The notes under the pieces are model-generated. The model searched no databases. It worked only from the letters and a program-made list of their open reading frames with translations, and was not told the origin of the DNA. DNA of 39,072 nt from Tyzzerella sp. An114 (GTDB lineage Bacteria > Bacillota > Clostridia > Lachnospirales > Anaerotignaceae): contig NZ_NFLT01000015.1 of the NCBI RefSeq assembly GCF_002161055.1, positions 1 to 39,072 on the forward strand. The letters are read 5' to 3'. Below are positions 8,563 through 17,321 of the stretch, piece by piece. The number at the start of each line of letters is the position of its first letter. Within the stretch, counting starts at the first letter, position 1. Made by a program: the position numbers and the translations under genes.

Positions 8563-9039
8563 TCACCTCATACCCTCAAGCATAGCGAACTCTTCTGGGA
8601 TTTCCCAATCCTCAAAAGTAAAGTCCATATCCTCATCAAGGGTTTCTCCATCAGCGTCAAACTTAGCAATTATTCCGCTATCCATATTACAATCTTTTAA
8701 AATTATAGTCTGTCTGCCTGCTGCTGATGTTTTATCCTCATTTACAATCTGAATATCAAAATAAATATCTTCTCCGGTTTCTTTATATTTATATAGGAGT
8801 TTTCTAAATATTGATGTGTTATAATGGAAAGTAGCACTTCCTGAACCTGTCCAACCTGAAGCCTTATTTCCTTTTGCTGGTCTGCCTAAAATAGGAACTT
8901 CTGTTTTATTTTTCTCCATTTTAGCCTCAAGATTAATAGCCTGCATAAAATTATATCTATTACCGTCTATTGTCACAAAGCACTCAGCCTCTTTTGCTGA
9001 TAAAGCATCTTTCGCCTTCATAGTAACATTATTACCCAC
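8563..9039 (-). CDS. Tail tube protein, XkdM-like
   Basis: 158 residues, the usual size for XkdM-type tubes of contractile tails. Visible blocks: MGNNVTMKAKDALSAKEAECFVTIDG, QAINLEAKMEKNKTEVPILGR, KGNKASGWTGSGSATFHY, FRKLLYKYKETGEDIYFDIQI, followed by the conserved LKDCNMDSGIIAKFDADGE. It follows the sheath gene by 14 bp. Late structural gene, expected at very high copy in virions. Confidence 0.93.
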   Translation of the reverse strand: MGNNVTMKAKDALSAKEAECFVTIDGNRYNFMQAINLEAKMEKNKTEVPILGRPAKGNKASGWTGSGSATFHYNTSIFRKLLYKYKETGEDIYFDIQIVNEDKTSAAGRQTIILKDCNMDSGIIAKFDADGETLDEDMDFTFEDWEIPEEFAMLEGMR

Positions 9040-9053
9040 ATAAACACCCCCTT

Positions 9054-10358
9054 TTACGCTATTTCAACTGTCATATAAAGTTGTGCCATAGCATTGACCA
9101 CAGTAACTTTATCATATACAACAACAGCTTTTTTACTATCACCTTGAACAACAGTTATATCTTCAGATGTAAAGTTTTCTATTGCTCTTATATCCTGTAA
9201 CTGCTGATGATGTTTAACTATATCATTCCAAAGGCTTATGCGTCCATTTGCATCATTAGGCACAACACCCAAATATCTAGTATTGAATATATTTGCAATA
9301 TCATTAGCAATCTGGTCACAAACTCTTATTGTCTGATTTTCCTTAAATATATCTCCCTTTGTCTCTGATGTCGTTAAAAGCGTATTTATATCAGAAAGCA
9401 CTCTTACATCATTACCTACATTATGGAAAGCAAATTTACCTGCATTAATAAATCCTTCAAGCTGTGACTGTGTATAGTCTGCTTTTACAGTAAATTCACC
9501 GTCATATTTTTTATTAAGTAATGAAGCGTTTACAGGACAACTTGATTCTGCACCTGTTACCCAATATACAAGTGATGATACAGGACTTTCTTCAACATCA
9601 TTAATAACATTTATAACTCCCTCATAGTCAGCCTCTTTATTATGAACTACAAGCTGAAATTTTGCCCCAACTTCATCTCTAAGCCTTTTTGTATAAGCAA
9701 CATAGAGGGATTTTATTTCATCTTCAGTAGAAACACAACCAAGTATATTAAAATAGTAACTTTCGGCTTTATCTAAAAATGTTTGATGAGCTCCTCCATT
9801 TACTGTGCCATTTGCACCTGTTGAAAGAGGTTCTCCTGCTGTTTCTGAAAGAGATGCACCACTTTTCCAAGTAACATAATCATTGTCAACAAGCTCTGAC
9901 ATTTGAGAAACTGTTTGTTTGTCTAAAAGTGTTGTATCATCAATATAAAGTGAAACATCAAACTTTTCTTCTTCCTCTACATTATTTGATATTACAACTT
10001 TTAAATTATTTCCCCTTGTACCACAATACTTAGCTGTTGCATATGTATTTGTTGCTTTTACACCGCCACTTGTAAGCCTATAAAGGTAAAGTGTTTTAAG
10101 ATTTAAAAATAAATCTCTAAGACCTTTTAACTGTGGTGCTGTATAGTCATAACCGAATAATTTCATACTATTTTTTTGTAAATCACCGTTTGTAACTTCA
10201 AAGATAGTATTTTCAACACCCCAATCAAGTTCAAGAGCCATGGCTGCATAACCTCTATCAGAAAGTGTTGCAGAGGCTCTACTTGCAGATATAAAATTTA
10301 TATATGCCCCCGGTAAAACCTTATTTTGTGTAAAAAAAGTTCCGCCACCTAAAGCCAT
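9054..10358 (-). CDS. Contractile tail sheath protein, XkdK-like
   Basis: 434 residues. The N-terminus GGGTFFTQNKVLPGAYINF is the sheath-family start (GGG-F-Q-KV-PGaYinf). The C-terminal NAMAQLYMTVEI is also typical. The sequence between carries the family phrases RGYAAMALELDWG and QLKGLRDLFLNLKTLYLYRL. Contractile sheath makes this a myophage. ATG start; 2-bp gap to the preceding 57-residue gene. Confidence 0.95.
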   Translation of the reverse strand: MALGGGTFFTQNKVLPGAYINFISASRASATLSDRGYAAMALELDWGVENTIFEVTNGDLQKNSMKLFGYDYTAPQLKGLRDLFLNLKTLYLYRLTSGGVKATNTYATAKYCGTRGNNLKVVISNNVEEEEKFDVSLYIDDTTLLDKQTVSQMSELVDNDYVTWKSGASLSETAGEPLSTGANGTVNGGAHQTFLDKAESYYFNILGCVSTEDEIKSLYVAYTKRLRDEVGAKFQLVVHNKEADYEGVINVINDVEESPVSSLVYWVTGAESSCPVNASLLNKKYDGEFTVKADYTQSQLEGFINAGKFAFHNVGNDVRVLSDINTLLTTSETKGDIFKENQTIRVCDQIANDIANIFNTRYLGVVPNDANGRISLWNDIVKHHQQLQDIRAIENFTSEDITVVQGDSKKAVVVYDKVTVVNAMAQLYMTVEIA

Positions 10359-10360
10359 AT

Positions 10361-10534
10361 TTATTTCACCTCTTTTTTCAAAAATTTATCAATTCTTTTC
10401 TGTAATTCTGACTTTGTGATTTTTTCATCATCAGCCATAACAACAGTAACTATATCCTTATATTTTTCAAAAGATTTTGAGTTTTTAAGCTGTTCTTTAC
10501 TAAAAACAACCTCTTTTTTAATTTCTTCAGCCAT
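10361..10534 (-). CDS. Small conserved tail protein upstream of sheath (57 aa)
   Basis: A 57-codon frame from ATG at 10532-10534 to TAA at 10361-10363. The product starts MAEEIKKEVVFSKEQLKNSK and ends KRIDKFLKKEVK. It fits tightly between the tail terminator gene and the sheath gene with no intergenic gap, and small charged proteins of this kind commonly occupy this place in PBSX-type phages. The start is preceded by GGAGG-like GGGAGG. Function unknown; possibly a virion assembly factor. Confidence 0.8.
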   Translation of the reverse strand: MAEEIKKEVVFSKEQLKNSKSFEKYKDIVTVVMADDEKITKSELQKRIDKFLKKEVK

Positions 10535-10535
10535 T

Positions 10536-10949
10536 TCAAACCTCCCTTATTTGCTTTAACTCCTCCATATTTATTTCATCAACTATATTTTTATAAACAT
10601 AAATTTTATAGCTTACATTAAAATTTAAAATACCGTCAACAACTTGAAAAGACATATTAGTACCTCTTACAATATCACCTGATACATTTATGATTTCAAG
10701 ACAATCAAAAAGTTTTTCTGCAACATTGTTACATTCTTCTCTGCCGCCTTCTGTAATATACTGAATCATACAATTACAGCTTATAAGGTATCTTTTACCT
10801 AAAACCTGTTCATACTGTGGATTTAATACAGAAATAAAAAAACAAGGCTCTTTAAGTCCCTGTTTAACTTCTTCTGTATGTATATTATAATCACTTCCAA
10901 AATCATCTCTTATAGCTTTTGCAATACCTTTTACAATATCATTTATCAT
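10536..10949 (-). CDS. Tail terminator / tail completion protein (DUF6838-like)
   Basis: 137 residues. The N-terminal IVKGIAKAIRDDFGSDYNIHTEEVKQGLKEPCFFI and later LGKRYLISCNCMIQYI are characteristic of the small tail-terminator family next to HK97-gp10-like proteins. Such proteins cap the tail tube at its head-proximal end. The start overlaps the upstream gene stop by 4 bp. Confidence 0.78.
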   Translation of the reverse strand: MINDIVKGIAKAIRDDFGSDYNIHTEEVKQGLKEPCFFISVLNPQYEQVLGKRYLISCNCMIQYITEGGREECNNVAEKLFDCLEIINVSGDIVRGTNMSFQVVDGILNFNVSYKIYVYKNIVDEINMEELKQIREV

Positions 10950-11377
10950 TGTAGATATTCACCTAATTTCTGTGATATAAATTTCTCAATAATTTGTGGT
11001 GATTTTCGCTGTATTTCCTCTGCTGATATAGTAAGCATAAATCTACCTGGAACCCAACCTTCTTTTAATTTCTTACCAAGTGCCGGAACATATCTTCCCG
11101 GAGTCTGTCTGTGTCCATATTCAACATACATAGCATATTCAGTTTGATTTATAACCATTATGGTATAATTAAATCCCTGTTTAGTAATTCCTGTAACCTG
11201 CCAATTCCTTTTTAAATTCCCTGTTATTGTTGGAGTTCTCTTTATAACCTCTCTTAAAAGCCTTGCTGTTAATTCTTTTGCACAATCAGAAATAAATACA
11301 TCAAGTTTATTTTCAAATTCAACAAGATTATCTCTGAATTTCTCAAGTTCTCTTACATCAAAACCGTTTCTTGCCAT
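10946..11377 (-). CDS. Head-tail joining protein, HK97 gp10-like
   Basis: 143 residues from the ATG at 11375-11377, preferred because GGGAG lies 8 bases upstream; an upstream GTG would add three residues. Features: an N-terminal helix (LEKFRDNLVEFENKLDVFI), then TARLLREVIKRTPTITGNLKRNW and YAMYVEYGHRQ, which are hallmarks of the HK97 gp10 / YqbI family. The start ATG overlaps the stop of the upstream gene (TAATG). Confidence 0.9.
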   Translation of the reverse strand: MARNGFDVRELEKFRDNLVEFENKLDVFISDCAKELTARLLREVIKRTPTITGNLKRNWQVTGITKQGFNYTIMVINQTEYAMYVEYGHRQTPGRYVPALGKKLKEGWVPGRFMLTISAEEIQRKSPQIIEKFISQKLGEYLQ

Positions 11378-11733
11378 TATGCCCACTCCCTTTCAAGTAT
11401 AAGTTCTATTCTTTGATGTGAAATATAACGAGCCGGCTCTCCGGAAGATTTATAAGTTTTATTATCACAAACAATACGACTTCCTGCCTTTATATTAATA
11501 TCCGGAGAACAAAACAAACTTATACTTTGACTTAGACTTGCTCCTGTATCTGTTTGAGTTGTGTTTGGTATACTTTTATAACTTATTCTGCAAGGTATAT
11601 TGCTGTATTTTTCAACCTCTTGTATACTGTCTATGCCTGTTTCACTATCTCTTACAGTTTCATATTCATATATATTACAAGTTTTGTTGTAGAGGCTTTC
11701 AGCGTGCTTTTTAATAGCATAAAATATTGACAT
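11377..11733 (-). CDS. Head closure / minor capsid protein (YqbH-like)
   Basis: 118 residues from the ATG at 11731-11733. Visible: CNIYEYETVRDSETGIDSI, then PCRISYKS and the C-terminal YISHQRIELILEREWA, which is typical of the YqbH/XkdH head-closure family. Overlaps the preceding connector gene stop. Position between connector and gp10-like protein supports the role. Confidence 0.8.
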   Translation of the reverse strand: MSIFYAIKKHAESLYNKTCNIYEYETVRDSETGIDSIQEVEKYSNIPCRISYKSIPNTTQTDTGASLSQSISLFCSPDINIKAGSRIVCDNKTYKSSGEPARYISHQRIELILEREWA

Positions 11734-12071
11734 TACCACACAACCTTTCTATATATATTAAGCTGTGATTTATAGTTTTTTAAAAACTCCATAGAGGGAT
11801 TTTCAGATATTGAAAAAGCAGAACCAAAGGAGACAGAAACGTCTCCCTCAGATATGCTTTTAACTTTACCTTCTGAATTTTCTTGTCCATAGTTTTCAGC
11901 TCTATACTTATCAATACACATACTTACAACTACATTTTCAAGACCGGAGGGTATTTCTTTGATATGGCAATAATTAAGCACCATATCCGTTACAATATCA
12001 ATAGTAAGCTGTAAAACATAGTCCTTACTGTTATCTTCAATACCAAGAAGTATTTTTAATTTCTCAAGCAT
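11733..12071 (-). CDS. Head-tail connector protein (gp6-like / YqbG-like)
   Basis: 112 residues. Starts MLEKLKILLGIEDNSKDYVLQ and contains DMVLNYCHIKEIPSGLENVV, the pattern of phage head-tail connector (adaptor) proteins. Predicted mostly helical with a C-terminal segment. The next gene starts inside its last codons. Confidence 0.85.
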   Translation of the reverse strand: MLEKLKILLGIEDNSKDYVLQLTIDIVTDMVLNYCHIKEIPSGLENVVVSMCIDKYRAENYGQENSEGKVKSISEGDVSVSFGSAFSISENPSMEFLKNYKSQLNIYRKVVW

Positions 12072-12072
12072 A

Positions 12073-12393
12073 TTACCACTTCCTACTGGTTAATATTTGT
12101 AATATATCGGCTTTTTTTGTATTTTCGCCTAAGTCTATATTATGTAACTTTGCATATTCTTTAAGTTCTGTAACTGTGAGTTTTTCAAGTTCTTCATTTT
12201 CTAATATTTTAGGCGGAATTTTTTCAATCTCTTCATTTTCTAAATTTGTAGAGGGTAATTTTTCTGTTTCTTCACAATCATTTTTGATATTTTCATCAAG
12301 CAAATAAAAACCCTCAGATATAAGTTTATCTCTTGTATATTCTTTATCTGTTACCCTCTCCACATTGTCCCTTTTAAGTCTGTAATTTGCCAT
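12073..12393 (-). CDS. Capsid-proximal small protein with C-terminal SAP/HeH-like motif
   Basis: 106 residues. The last ~40 (LTVTELKEYAKLHNIDLGEN ... KADILQIL) match the short helix-extension-helix/SAP-like motif often found in proteins beside phage major capsid genes, which could bind DNA. The middle holds an acidic repeat of the form LENEEIEKI / LENEELEKL. Role unproven; probably a virion accessory or head protein. Confidence 0.75.
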   Translation of the reverse strand: MANYRLKRDNVERVTDKEYTRDKLISEGFYLLDENIKNDCEETEKLPSTNLENEEIEKIPPKILENEELEKLTVTELKEYAKLHNIDLGENTKKADILQILTSRKW

Positions 12394-12404
12394 AAAATCA
12401 CTCC

Positions 12405-13331
12405 TTATGCTTTAGCATCTTTTATATTGACGAATATTGAACCTTTGCAATTATCTTTAACCCATATATCGTGATAACGGCGATAATCTAAAGACCAAGC
12501 ATTCGCTTTCTGATAAATTTCCGGTGAGAATATTCTCATTTTATCCTGTTTAGTAACAGCAATAGGAGTTTCTCTTGCAACAATCATAAAATTAATATCT
12601 TTAGCAGAAGAACCTTTTTCATATCCACCATCTTCCTGACCACCTGTTAAACCGTCTTTAAGTGTAATTGCAGAATACATTCTTACTTTTGGTACTAAAA
12701 TAATAGGGCAATCATCAATAAAAGGTACTTTTGTATTTATTCCACCCTGTGAGAATGTACCTGATGTAATTTTACCTAAAACAGCTTCTTCAATAGCTGT
12801 TGTTGTATCATAATTAGCAAGTATTACAATTTCACTATCAAAGCCGTTTTCTCTTATAACTTTAATACCATTTTTGATTTTATTTATAATTGTACTGTTA
12901 TCAATAGTATAAGAGTATTCAGCCTGTGCATCTTCTTCTACACCCATAGCAATTTCAGCTAATTTTGAAATACGATAAGCATCAATTTCCGGTGTAACTC
13001 TTGTTCTCTGAAACTCACCCATAACATTACTTGCAGTAGCAACAAAATTTGTTTCATCTACGTCCATAGCATCAATAAGGAAACTTCTTCCTCTATCCTG
13101 TGTCATTGTTTTTGTCTGATATTTAAGAACAACACTACCCTGTGTATATCCTTCTTCTCTGTCATATTCTCCAAGTCCTTGAAGAGCTATTGAAGGTATT
13201 TTTATTTCATTACCTCCATTATATTTAACTTGTCCAGAGTTATCGTCCATAAATCCTGTTTTTAAAGTCTGAATTGCCAATTTATCAAGATTAGTTTCAA
13301 ATATTTTTGCATATTCAAATGTATTTGCCAT
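12405..13331 (-). CDS. Major capsid protein (HK97-like fold)
   Basis: 308 residues with the sequence style of clostridial phage major capsids: ANTFEYAKIFETNLDKLA at the start, then GGNEIKIPSIALQGLGEYDR, the TMTQDRGRSFLIDAMDVDET block, NVMGEFQRTRVTPEIDAYR, and PIILVPKVRM. It directly follows the scaffold gene by 15 bp and has a strong GGAGG site. Expected to be the most abundant virion protein. Confidence 0.93.
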   Translation of the reverse strand: MANTFEYAKIFETNLDKLAIQTLKTGFMDDNSGQVKYNGGNEIKIPSIALQGLGEYDREEGYTQGSVVLKYQTKTMTQDRGRSFLIDAMDVDETNFVATASNVMGEFQRTRVTPEIDAYRISKLAEIAMGVEEDAQAEYSYTIDNSTIINKIKNGIKVIRENGFDSEIVILANYDTTTAIEEAVLGKITSGTFSQGGINTKVPFIDDCPIILVPKVRMYSAITLKDGLTGGQEDGGYEKGSSAKDINFMIVARETPIAVTKQDKMRIFSPEIYQKANAWSLDYRRYHDIWVKDNCKGSIFVNIKDAKA

Positions 13332-13346
13332 TATAATTCCTCCTTA

Positions 13347-13853
13347 TTATTTAACTCCCATAGCATTGGCTACAATACTATTTATATTGTCATTATCAGA
13401 AAATCCAGAGCCACCACTAAAACCTGTACCCTCTGTTTTTACTGTTTCAACATCAAAAAGATAACTATCACTCTTTTTAAGACCTTCAATATCAAGTCCC
13501 TCAAGTGTTCCATCATCTTTAAGAGTTACTTTTTCCATATCAATAAGAGCCTTTATAGCCTTTGTATTTTTACCCTTTGCCTGCATTATAGCCATATCAA
13601 CAGCATTATTCTTTTTGATATTTAAAATATCTGTATTATATTTTGTTTCCCAGTCTGTAACATCTTTTTTTAATTTTTCAATGTCTACACCGTCAAACTT
13701 TTTAACTGTTTCTTTTAACTGTGTTATAGTATTATTTGCCGTTGTAAGTTCATCTTTAGACACCATATTTTTGATAATTTCGGAATAAAGCTCCATTACT
13801 TTAGAGGCTTTTTCCTCATCAATACCCATTTCAATTAACATTTCTTTTTTCAT
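13347..13853 (-). CDS. Capsid scaffolding protein
   Basis: 168 residues. Residues ~25-110 are strongly coiled coil (TTANNTITQLKETVKKFDG, then DIEKLKKDVTDWETKYN). The N-terminal helix (IEMGIDEEKASKVMELYSEI) resembles the GP20/YqbD scaffold family. It lies immediately before the capsid gene. ATG with AAGGAGG. Likely promotes procapsid assembly and leaves before packaging. Confidence 0.85.
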   Translation of the reverse strand: MKKEMLIEMGIDEEKASKVMELYSEIIKNMVSKDELTTANNTITQLKETVKKFDGVDIEKLKKDVTDWETKYNTDILNIKKNNAVDMAIMQAKGKNTKAIKALIDMEKVTLKDDGTLEGLDIEGLKKSDSYLFDVETVKTEGTGFSGGSGFSDNDNINSIVANAMGVK

Positions 13854-13892
13854 TTTTTAAACCTCCTTAAAACATAATTTAAAGCAATAAAA

Positions 13893-13910
13893 AAAGACCT
13901 GTTGGTCTTT
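13893..13910 (-). terminator. Rho-independent terminator between MuF partner gene and scaffold
   Basis: Minus strand AAAGACC, loop AACA, GGTCTTT followed by TTTTATT. A perfect 7-bp stem. It would cut transcription after the gene at 13957-14172 and before scaffold/capsid. Confidence 0.75.
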
Positions 13911-13956
13911 AAATGTTAAATAACTCTTTTAAATTATTTGGTACAACAGAAACCTC

Positions 13957-14172
13957 CTACTTTTCTCTTTTTCTAAGAAAGCCAACATTGTCCACTCCAG
14001 CTTGTAAACCATTACCACGCAAACTTTTAAAATGCTCATTTATTTGCGGATAACTTTCCCATAAGTCTTTAGGTATATTCTCACTATAAACAACTTTCCA
14101 AAATTCTATTTTATTTTTTGTATTAAGTATTCTTGCAATTAAATCATCATTAATTTTATCTTTATCAATCAT
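13957..14172 (-). CDS. Small protein coupled to MuF; possible immunity protein
   Basis: 71 residues, unknown family. Starts MIDKDKINDDLIARILNTK and ends with basic residues. Its ATG overlaps the TGA stop of the MuF-protease gene (ATGA, 14169-14172), so it is translationally coupled, and a terminator follows it. In the polymorphic MuF toxin families of temperate phages a cognate immunity gene occupies this spot. No immunity motif is recognised here, so the role is inference from context alone. Confidence 0.7.
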   Translation of the reverse strand: MIDKDKINDDLIARILNTKNKIEFWKVVYSENIPKDLWESYPQINEHFKSLRGNGLQAGVDNVGFLRKREK

Positions 14173-15800
14173 TTTACCATTCCTTTAATAAAATCAAAGA
14201 GCCTTCTATCTTTTTTATAAAGATTGTCAGGGTTTGTTACATATTCTCTATACCCTTCACTGAAATACTCACCTAAACATTTTTTATTTAGCATAATTCC
14301 ATTACTATAAATGACTTGTTCTTCTCCATCAATATCAAATTCATATATAAAACCTTGATATTCAGAAATAAATTTAGGAGCATCTAACCTATAAACTGGT
14401 TCAACAAATGTTTCCATATCTTCAATAATATCAAATGGTGTTATATCTTCAAGACCATTTTCCAATATATCCAAAAACTTTTGGTTATGATATAAATCAA
14501 GATTTGTTTCTATGGCGTGACCAAACTCATGTATAAGCTCACCAGGAATAAAATCTTTTCTTAAATAAAGTATTCCTTTTTTTCTATCATATCTTGAAGA
14601 CTCATCTCCTACAAACTCAATAGATTTAACCTCTGATTTTATTATATCTTTATGATTATCTGAAATCAAGTTCATTTCATAATTCAATCTTTTAATAATA
14701 TCATCATTAATTTCATCTATATTTCTGATAGGAATAAATTTAGGCTCTTTAATATTTGGTATAACATATTTACTATGCCATTCTTTAAAAGTCATATCAG
14801 AAGGCACATAATACCCATTACCCTTTTCATCTCTCGCAAAACGTTCCTCACCCTCTGTAAACTCATCATTAAAAGCTGGTATAGTTGTTGTTCTACAATG
14901 CGGATGAAAGGGAGGAGCTGTTACTCCCGTCTCATATTCTGATAATTCAAACTCTTTGCCGTCCAAACTTCGGCATATTTCAGATGTTTTTAAATCAAGT
15001 GTTGCCAGTATACTATATTTTTCAACATTTAACTCTTTGTAGCTTTCACATCTTGCTATAGATGAAAAAGCTGCACTTTCTGTAAGTACAAGTCTTCTTG
15101 TGGCTGAATAGCTACTACCTGCCTTTTTTTGAATTTCTCTTATTATCTTTTCTGGAGCTGCACCTCTTATAATTCCTTGTGTAAAAGTAGTCTGAAGCTG
15201 GTTAATAAGAGTTTCTTTATCTTGCCATATTCTATCACTAAAAGTTTTTAAATCACTTGTCCATGGCTTTTTTAACACTTCATTTATGGTTTTTGTATCA
15301 AGAGTTGCAAAAGCATTGCCATATCCAAAACCTTTTTGAAACTCATATATACTGTGATAATAACTTTCAGAATATACTTTTGATAAATTGCTATTGAATA
15401 TATCATTCTTATTTTTAGCTAAAATTTCAAGTTGCTGGCTCATCTGTATTTTAAGCATTTCAAGCCTGTCAATTCTTGATACAGCAGAAGCGTTTTCTAA
15501 TCTTTTTATCCATTCATCACTAAGTCCCTTGTTTTGAGCAACAGATATATACTCTTCAAGTGTCATTCTGAATGATTTTAAATCTTTGGAGTTCAAATTC
15601 TTTTTTAAGTCAGAATAGCTAATTCCACTATTTTTTGAAATACGACTTATAAGATTTTCTATATCTTTTTCAATATTATTTAAAGCATATGTATAAGAAT
15701 TATATATATGCTTTTCCATTTCTTTGGCATTTCTATTTAATATATCTTCATTTACTGCCTCAAAACGCTGTTTCCAATAAGTACTATTCGGTGTTTTCAT
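14169..15800 (-). CDS. MuF minor head protein with C-terminal HExxH zinc-protease domain
   Basis: 543 residues from the ATG at 15798-15800 (GGTGG 8 to 9 bases upstream; starts KTPNSTYWKQRF, as MuF proteins do). Residues ~1-310 are the SPP1 gp7/Mu F head-morphogenesis domain, ending in the conserved APPFHPHCRTTTIPAF. A linker ends near SDMTFKEWHSKY. Residues ~355-543 form an extra domain with HEFGH at 424-428 (HExxH, zinc site and catalytic Glu) and EYFSEGYREY at 511-520, whose Glu could be the third zinc ligand. This arrangement resembles lethal-factor/PPEP-like metallopeptidases. It would be packaged in the virion and might act on the host during infection or on another cell. It overlaps the portal gene end by 17 bp. 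Confidence 0.85.
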   Translation of the reverse strand: MKTPNSTYWKQRFEAVNEDILNRNAKEMEKHIYNSYTYALNNIEKDIENLISRISKNSGISYSDLKKNLNSKDLKSFRMTLEEYISVAQNKGLSDEWIKRLENASAVSRIDRLEMLKIQMSQQLEILAKNKNDIFNSNLSKVYSESYYHSIYEFQKGFGYGNAFATLDTKTINEVLKKPWTSDLKTFSDRIWQDKETLINQLQTTFTQGIIRGAAPEKIIREIQKKAGSSYSATRRLVLTESAAFSSIARCESYKELNVEKYSILATLDLKTSEICRSLDGKEFELSEYETGVTAPPFHPHCRTTTIPAFNDEFTEGEERFARDEKGNGYYVPSDMTFKEWHSKYVIPNIKEPKFIPIRNIDEINDDIIKRLNYEMNLISDNHKDIIKSEVKSIEFVGDESSRYDRKKGILYLRKDFIPGELIHEFGHAIETNLDLYHNQKFLDILENGLEDITPFDIIEDMETFVEPVYRLDAPKFISEYQGFIYEFDIDGEEQVIYSNGIMLNKKCLGEYFSEGYREYVTNPDNLYKKDRRLFDFIKGMVK

Positions 15801-17310
15801 GGCTTTCACCACCATCACCTATACTGTAATCCAAAAAACGATTTTCTTCTTTTTGTTGTTGTGCTTCTATTTCTTCAATCTCTGCATTAACATCATCAAC
15901 AAAAGGATGTTTACTAAGAAGTGTTTTATCAGAAACAACTCCTTTAGACTCATTTATCATTTTAACCAATTCATAATCATTTGTTATTATAGTTTCATTT
16001 ATGTCTATATCTATAAGATTACTGTCAAAAGATGCATTATTGTTTCTGTTATAATCATCAGTAACAAACCATAAAAATTCCTTTATGGCACTTTTTAATT
16101 TAGGTATTATCATTCCAACTTTTAAATCCAGTTGTGCATATCTAAATTTCAAACTAACACCTGAAGGTGCAGAACCAAAGTTTTCATTATCAACATCAAC
16201 ACCCATACCAAAATGAAATATATCTCGTCTAAGCATTTTTAAAAACTCAAGTCTTCCTTCAACAGGTAAATCAACTTGCTTTGCTTCAACTTTTCCACTT
16301 GTATCATCTATATGTACTGATTTATTAACCTGTAACTTTTTTACTATGGAAGATGCAGCTTCACCACCGTATCCTTCAATAACCCAATAAAGGTCAACAA
16401 AATCAAGAAAATCATTCGTTCCTGAACTTGATATTAAATCATAAGCATCAATAAGACCTTTTATACACTTAAGGTCATTTGTACCCTTTGAATTATTTTT
16501 AAGTATTATAAAAGGAACTCTGCCCCATGAATGTTTTTCGTTTTTTACAGTAAAGCCTTCTTTTAAAGTTTGTATCCACCAATGTGGCGAAGGATTATAT
16601 CTTATAGAACTGTCTATTTCATAATTGCCTGCATCATTTTGTATATAATAGGTCACTTCGTTTTTAGTCCACCACTCAACTCTTTTTTGCAAATATGTTC
16701 TTCCGTTTCTTGTAACTTTAATATCATAGTATCTTATGACTTGTTCAAGCTCTGTTTGATGTTCAGTATCATAAATAGCAATAATCTCCTCAGCAGGAAC
16801 TATACAATATTTAAAATCTCCATTTTTGTTATAGTATACATGAAGAACTTCTATTCCTTTATTGCTGGCTCCCATAATCCAATCCTGAAGCATTTCATTA
16901 AATTTCTCATTACAAAATACCGATAGATATTTTTCATACTCCTTTAAACTTGTATCATCAGAAGCTCCTCTGACTGATATTGAAGGTTCTTTTGCCGCAA
17001 TATATGATACCTTTTGGTCTACAAGTATTTTATGGAAAGGATTTATATTATGATGATTGCTTCCATTGGGATTTCTGAAACTTTCAAGTTTTTCATTTTC
17101 ATCTTCATCAGTAGAAGATACTATTGTTTGATTAAAGTTATGCTTTAATATATCCTGCTCACCGTTGTAATACATTTCTCCTGTTTTCATTTCAAGTTTA
17201 GAAATACTTAAAATATCATCTTGTATAAGAGTTTTTATTATATCACTATCATTTAACTTGCTTTCTGAGGTAATCTTCATATTTATAAGTTCTGTTTCAG
17301 TTAAAAACAA
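15784..17310 (-). CDS. Portal protein (SPP1 gp6-like)
   Basis: 508 residues. Start codon is TTG, supported by AGGTGA about 8 bases upstream. Visible SPP1-portal blocks: ILDLNPFHKILVDQKVSYIA-type segment (here NINPFHKILVDQKVSYIAA), YNPSPHWW, WGRVPFIILKNNSKGTNDL, and DNENFGSAPSGVSLKFRYAQ, which is the portal signature. Forms the dodecameric DNA channel. Follows the terminase gene by 11 bp. Confidence 0.94.
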   Translation of the reverse strand: MFLTETELINMKITSESKLNDSDIIKTLIQDDILSISKLEMKTGEMYYNGEQDILKHNFNQTIVSSTDEDENEKLESFRNPNGSNHHNINPFHKILVDQKVSYIAAKEPSISVRGASDDTSLKEYEKYLSVFCNEKFNEMLQDWIMGASNKGIEVLHVYYNKNGDFKYCIVPAEEIIAIYDTEHQTELEQVIRYYDIKVTRNGRTYLQKRVEWWTKNEVTYYIQNDAGNYEIDSSIRYNPSPHWWIQTLKEGFTVKNEKHSWGRVPFIILKNNSKGTNDLKCIKGLIDAYDLISSSGTNDFLDFVDLYWVIEGYGGEAASSIVKKLQVNKSVHIDDTSGKVEAKQVDLPVEGRLEFLKMLRRDIFHFGMGVDVDNENFGSAPSGVSLKFRYAQLDLKVGMIIPKLKSAIKEFLWFVTDDYNRNNNASFDSNLIDIDINETIITNDYELVKMINESKGVVSDKTLLSKHPFVDDVNAEIEEIEAQQQKEENRFLDYSIGDGGESHENTE

Positions 17311-17321
17311 TATTTCTTCAC

